The translations under genes were made by a program, and so were the position numbers. Below are positions 60,893 through 64,000 of a stretch of DNA of 64,000 nt, in pieces (position 1 is the first letter of the stretch; the number at the start of each line of letters is the position of its first letter). The notes under the pieces were generated by a model. That model was not told the origin of the DNA, made no database searches, and saw nothing but the letters and a program-made list of their open reading frames with translations. Source of the stretch: Diadema setosum (Eukaryota; Echinodermata; Echinoidea; Diadematoida; Diadematidae); NCBI GenBank assembly GCA_033980235.1, contig CM067072.1:17177047-17241046 (forward strand), given 5' to 3'.

Positions 60893-63270
60893 TGAAGGAT
60901 GGGGGTAGGAGATGGGTAGAGGGAGAGAAGATGAGGAATATATAGCAAGTGATGTAAATATTCATGGCTGACAGGTGATGTGTGATAAGTGGGACAGTCT
61001 GGCTTGTGATAAACCCTGCCAATAAACGGGCTCAACAAATATGCGACCAGACCAGTTGTAGGCCATTTATGGGACTGCCTGGCAGTTCTCTTCACAGTGA
61101 TGACTGATTTTGAGACATACATGATTTTATTTCTTTCTTTCTTTTCTTAATCTGTGCTATTACATGTACATCGTACACTGCGGGAATATAGGCCTACATT
61201 GTATCTTCTTTGCCCCTAAACATACAAGGTCAATGCATGCTCACTTTTATCATACAGTAAAAGTCGGCATTAATGCAAGAGACTGACTGCCAGTGACATC
61301 TGTCATAGAAGAAAAATATTGTTTCATATACAGGCTTATATTGTCTTCATCAATCATAGAAAATATTTAAGATCCATTATTTTTGCTGTATATGTACAGT
61401 ATAGATCAAGTGCAGTCTGCTTTGTGAAGCTTACATGTATTTATGAAACAAACAAGAGGAATGCCTCAATCTCACCATATATATGACAGACAATAAATCA
61501 AGCAGACTGTTATTTTGTGGCCATTAATGTCCAGAAACACATAGACTTTATCCTGGAATGTAAACATGGTATTATGATGATATGAAGGCTCATCTAATCT
61601 GTCACGATGTGTAATTCCACCCTTGCTTCGAATATTGTTGAGTAATCCTACCTGAGCCAGCTTTGTCTGAACACTTTGCAGCATTCAGAGCTCATGAATA
61701 TTATATGCACGAAGAATGGATCATCTCTCTCACATTCAGATCCATTCGACTTTCTGCTATCATCTCCTCGGAGACGCAACTGATGACAGTTTGGCAGATT
61801 CTTCACATAATTTCTGGGGTGCAGCAGCCAAACACCAAGAAATGAAAACAAGATAATAAATGCCTGGTAGAGGAATGGGTGGACTTTGCTGTTTACCTAG
61901 ATGGCTCACATCAAAGCCATGATCAGAATACAGAGGGATTTCTTTCACTCATTTGTAGTATATGGAAACCAACATTGGTCTCTTGTCTGAGAGAATGTGA
62001 ACAAGAGGGAATGAAATGTATACAAAGATTAAATGCATTTCTTTGTCAAAATGCTCCCCTAGATATACATCCCTATAATCTCACAAAACTGTGAAACCTG
62101 GATTAATAACCATGTGTGAGTGATAAGCCCAACCGCCATGCAGGGCAGTGCCAACCAATGATGGTTGCCATGGTGAGAGAATGGCATACCAAGGGGATTT
62201 GGAGGAGACCTTGTGTCATCTGATGAAGAACAACAAAGAGAAGCTTTTATGGAGCCATCATAGAAAGAACCCAGTCTCAGTCACCACCAGACTATGACCA
62301 AATGAACTTCATCTGCCAAAGAAGTGATCTGGAGATTTGGACTTTACAAAAGTTGGGCTTCTCTCGAGGTTGATGTAGCCACAAAGGTCAGGCTGACATA
62401 TTTGGGATACAATTCAGGGTGTGATGATATCACCAATACAATCTTGCTTAACTAAGAACTGAAAGGTTTATATTGAGGCAAGCTATTCTCTAAATTGCAT
62501 TGACCTGTTTTAATTGATGAGAAATATAATGCATTACATTTGGATAAGGCCAGACATAACATCATAGGCCCTCTATACATAAATGTATAAATAATACGAC
62601 GGAATGTCTGTACATCACTTACAACTATAGTATTAAGTACTCTATTCTTCAAAAAGCCCACAAGCATGGTGGCACAAAATCTGATTCATGGCTTACTTCC
62701 AACTTATGGATACCTTAGAGAGAAGTTCTATGTCTGGAAAATATATTAACCACTTTTGAAAATAACAGAAACTGTAGAAAACACAGTTCAGCATTGCCAA
62801 GTGTGTGGATTGTTAAAAGTGAGATTGACTGTATGCAATAGGATGTTGCATACAAAACCTCGATCAGACGTAACTTGGTAGAAAAAGGAGAAGCATACGA
62901 AAGAGAACCCATGTGTCCTGTGCCTCTTTGCCCTTGTTATACTTTGGTAAAGTCACAGGCAAGTGTTTTACCATATGTTCTAATTCTTGTTTCCAGAAAG
63001 ATGGAAGTGGTCAGCTGTTTAGGAATCTAGACATATTGTAGAGTGTAAAGTCTAACAGGTTAAGCCATTTTGTAGGCTACTCCCTTCATACTGTTCAGTT
63101 CTCTGCATGTGTTGAATTTCTGTGTAGTCCAGCATCCGTCTCTGGATGAGTCCCCATGGTAACTGGACTGAAAATCTGAGAAAAAAGTTCTCTCTCTCAC
63201 TCCAAGGTTTTATTCCCAATAGTTCAGTAGTAATTCATTGGAATCCTCCAATGTGGAAATCTTTCACATT

Positions 63271-63636
63271 TTAAAGGCATAATTTACCATTTGCAGATGA
63301 AACAAAAACCCAGCATTAGTGCTTTAAATAGTTGTAAAATGTGAGTTACGGATAGAAACAACCTCTGTCAAAATTTGAATCCATATAATTGATGTTAAGT
63401 GTTGTTGAATACACAAAATGTGAATAATAGTTATAATAAAAATGTTTCCAGACTAAACCGTATACAGTTACGGTTTATTGAGAAAAACCCTGATATCTCC
63501 TTATATTTTAGGTTTTATTGCAAATATTTCATATGGTAGGATGTTTTATGATACAACAGACCTACACATATGAATCAAATGTGATATCTTGAACATTTTT
63601 GAAATCACTGCTCCCAAAGGTAAACTGGACCTTTAA
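63271..63636 (+). mobile_element. TTAA-bounded 366-bp element, copy C
   Basis: TTAAAGGCATAATTTACCAT to GACCTTTAA, almost the same length as copy A and very similar throughout. Imperfect terminal inverted repeats (TTTACCATTTG versus TTTACCTTTGG). No coding capacity. Confidence 0.75.
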
Positions 63637-63768
63637 AGCATTGATGAATCTCGGCATTTTGTCCAGTGGCATGGTGACGTAGGGCATTAGCTACTGCCCA
63701 ACCCAGAATGTCGTGACGACTTGCGTCACAGGGCTACCCAATACTTAAGGAATCCATATTTTCTCCAG

Positions 63769-63819
63769 AACTTTGCAATTTTCATCAGGACGTCATCGCC
63801 TTTCGGTTTGATCCGAAAG
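63769..63819 (+). CDS. Weak candidate second exon of the downstream gene
   Basis: Acceptor ttttctccag and donor gtaggt enclose 51 bases, phase 1 on both sides, continuing the frame of the signal-peptide exon as ELCNFHQDVIAFRFDPK. Splice sites and phase fit, but the segment is short and shows no motif, so chance is likely enough. Confidence 0.22.
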
Positions 63820-64000
63820 GTAGGTGGAGAAAATTCATCGTTAACAGCATGAACGAGTAGAATTCCCTCCTTGTTGGATCAGAGGTACAGTAGCTCAATG
63901 AGAAAACTGAGGGGAAAAAGTTGGTGGTATGAAAGGGGGCAGTGCCATACTATAGCCTGTGTAGTCCCACCAGAGTAACCCTCTACACTGCCTTCAACTG

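Larger units (their letters stand above)
53222..63768 (+). other. Probable first intron of the downstream gene (10.5 kb)
   Basis: No secure exon. Contents: CAG-to-AT microsatellite near 54110-54150, family X retroposon end (54941-55125), a 152-codon open frame (55411-55869) without known domain, a Tigger-like element (58327-58514), a polypurine tract (60716-60892), and TTAA element copy C (63271-63636). The 59120-59290 patch is G+C-richer but unassigned. Confidence 0.6.

Noticed and set aside
60627..61122. Minus-strand frames of 131 and 154 codons
   Set aside because: They are translations of the polypurine minisatellite (Pro/Phe/Ser/Leu repeats), not a gene.

Overview
The window is animal genomic DNA. 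It is AT-rich, with short coding exons separated by long introns, GT-AG splice sites, many microsatellites and many small inverted-repeat transposons and retroposon 3' ends. The style of the repeats and the content of the main gene suggest a marine invertebrate, possibly an echinoderm or another invertebrate deuterostome. That lineage call is inference and is not secure. No bacterial-type operon, CRISPR array, rRNA or tRNA was recognised.

The main content is one large gene on the + strand: a receptor-type protein tyrosine phosphatase (RPTP) spread over 24 recognisable coding exons from 5068 to 46868. Every splice junction keeps reading phase. The joined exons give 2870 nt: two bases of a split codon, 955 full codons and a stop. 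In order they encode a fibronectin type III (FN3) domain, a second FN3-like membrane-proximal region with a long insertion, one transmembrane helix, a glycine-rich then basic juxtamembrane segment, an intact catalytic phosphatase domain D1 (WPD loop, [10 protein letters not shown] signature, Q loop), and a second domain D2. D2 keeps a C-x5-R motif but has WKE where WPD is expected, so it is probably weak or regulatory. The 5' end of the gene (signal peptide and outer ectodomain) is not in the recognisable set and probably lies upstream of the window. The overall layout resembles vertebrate type IIb RPTPs (PTPRM/K/T/U), but orthology is not established.

Layout: 1-153 holds a possible first coding exon of a divergent minus-strand gene. 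154-5067 is non-coding but contains a good TATA/initiator pair and a possible leader exon near 3116-3348. 5068-29692 carries the ectodomain exons, with two introns above 10 kb. 31279-34529 carries the membrane and juxtamembrane exons. 34303-41513 carries D1 and 42031-46868 carries D2, with a polyadenylation signal just after the stop. 46869-53148 is intergenic. At 53149 a second + strand gene starts with a signal-peptide exon; its first intron fills most of the rest, with one weak candidate second exon at 63769-63819.

The non-coding space is full of mobile-element debris. It holds a TTAA-bounded family of about 366 bp in three copies, a fold-back element with one of these copies inside it, several other small inverted-repeat elements, and 3' ends of non-LTR retrotransposons, at least three from one family. 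There is also a 177-nt uninterrupted polypurine tract. I did not find a clear candidate for an entirely new biological system. The most useful leads are the unusual D2 domain, the frame-preserving juxtamembrane exon, the possible internal promoter, and the repeat families.
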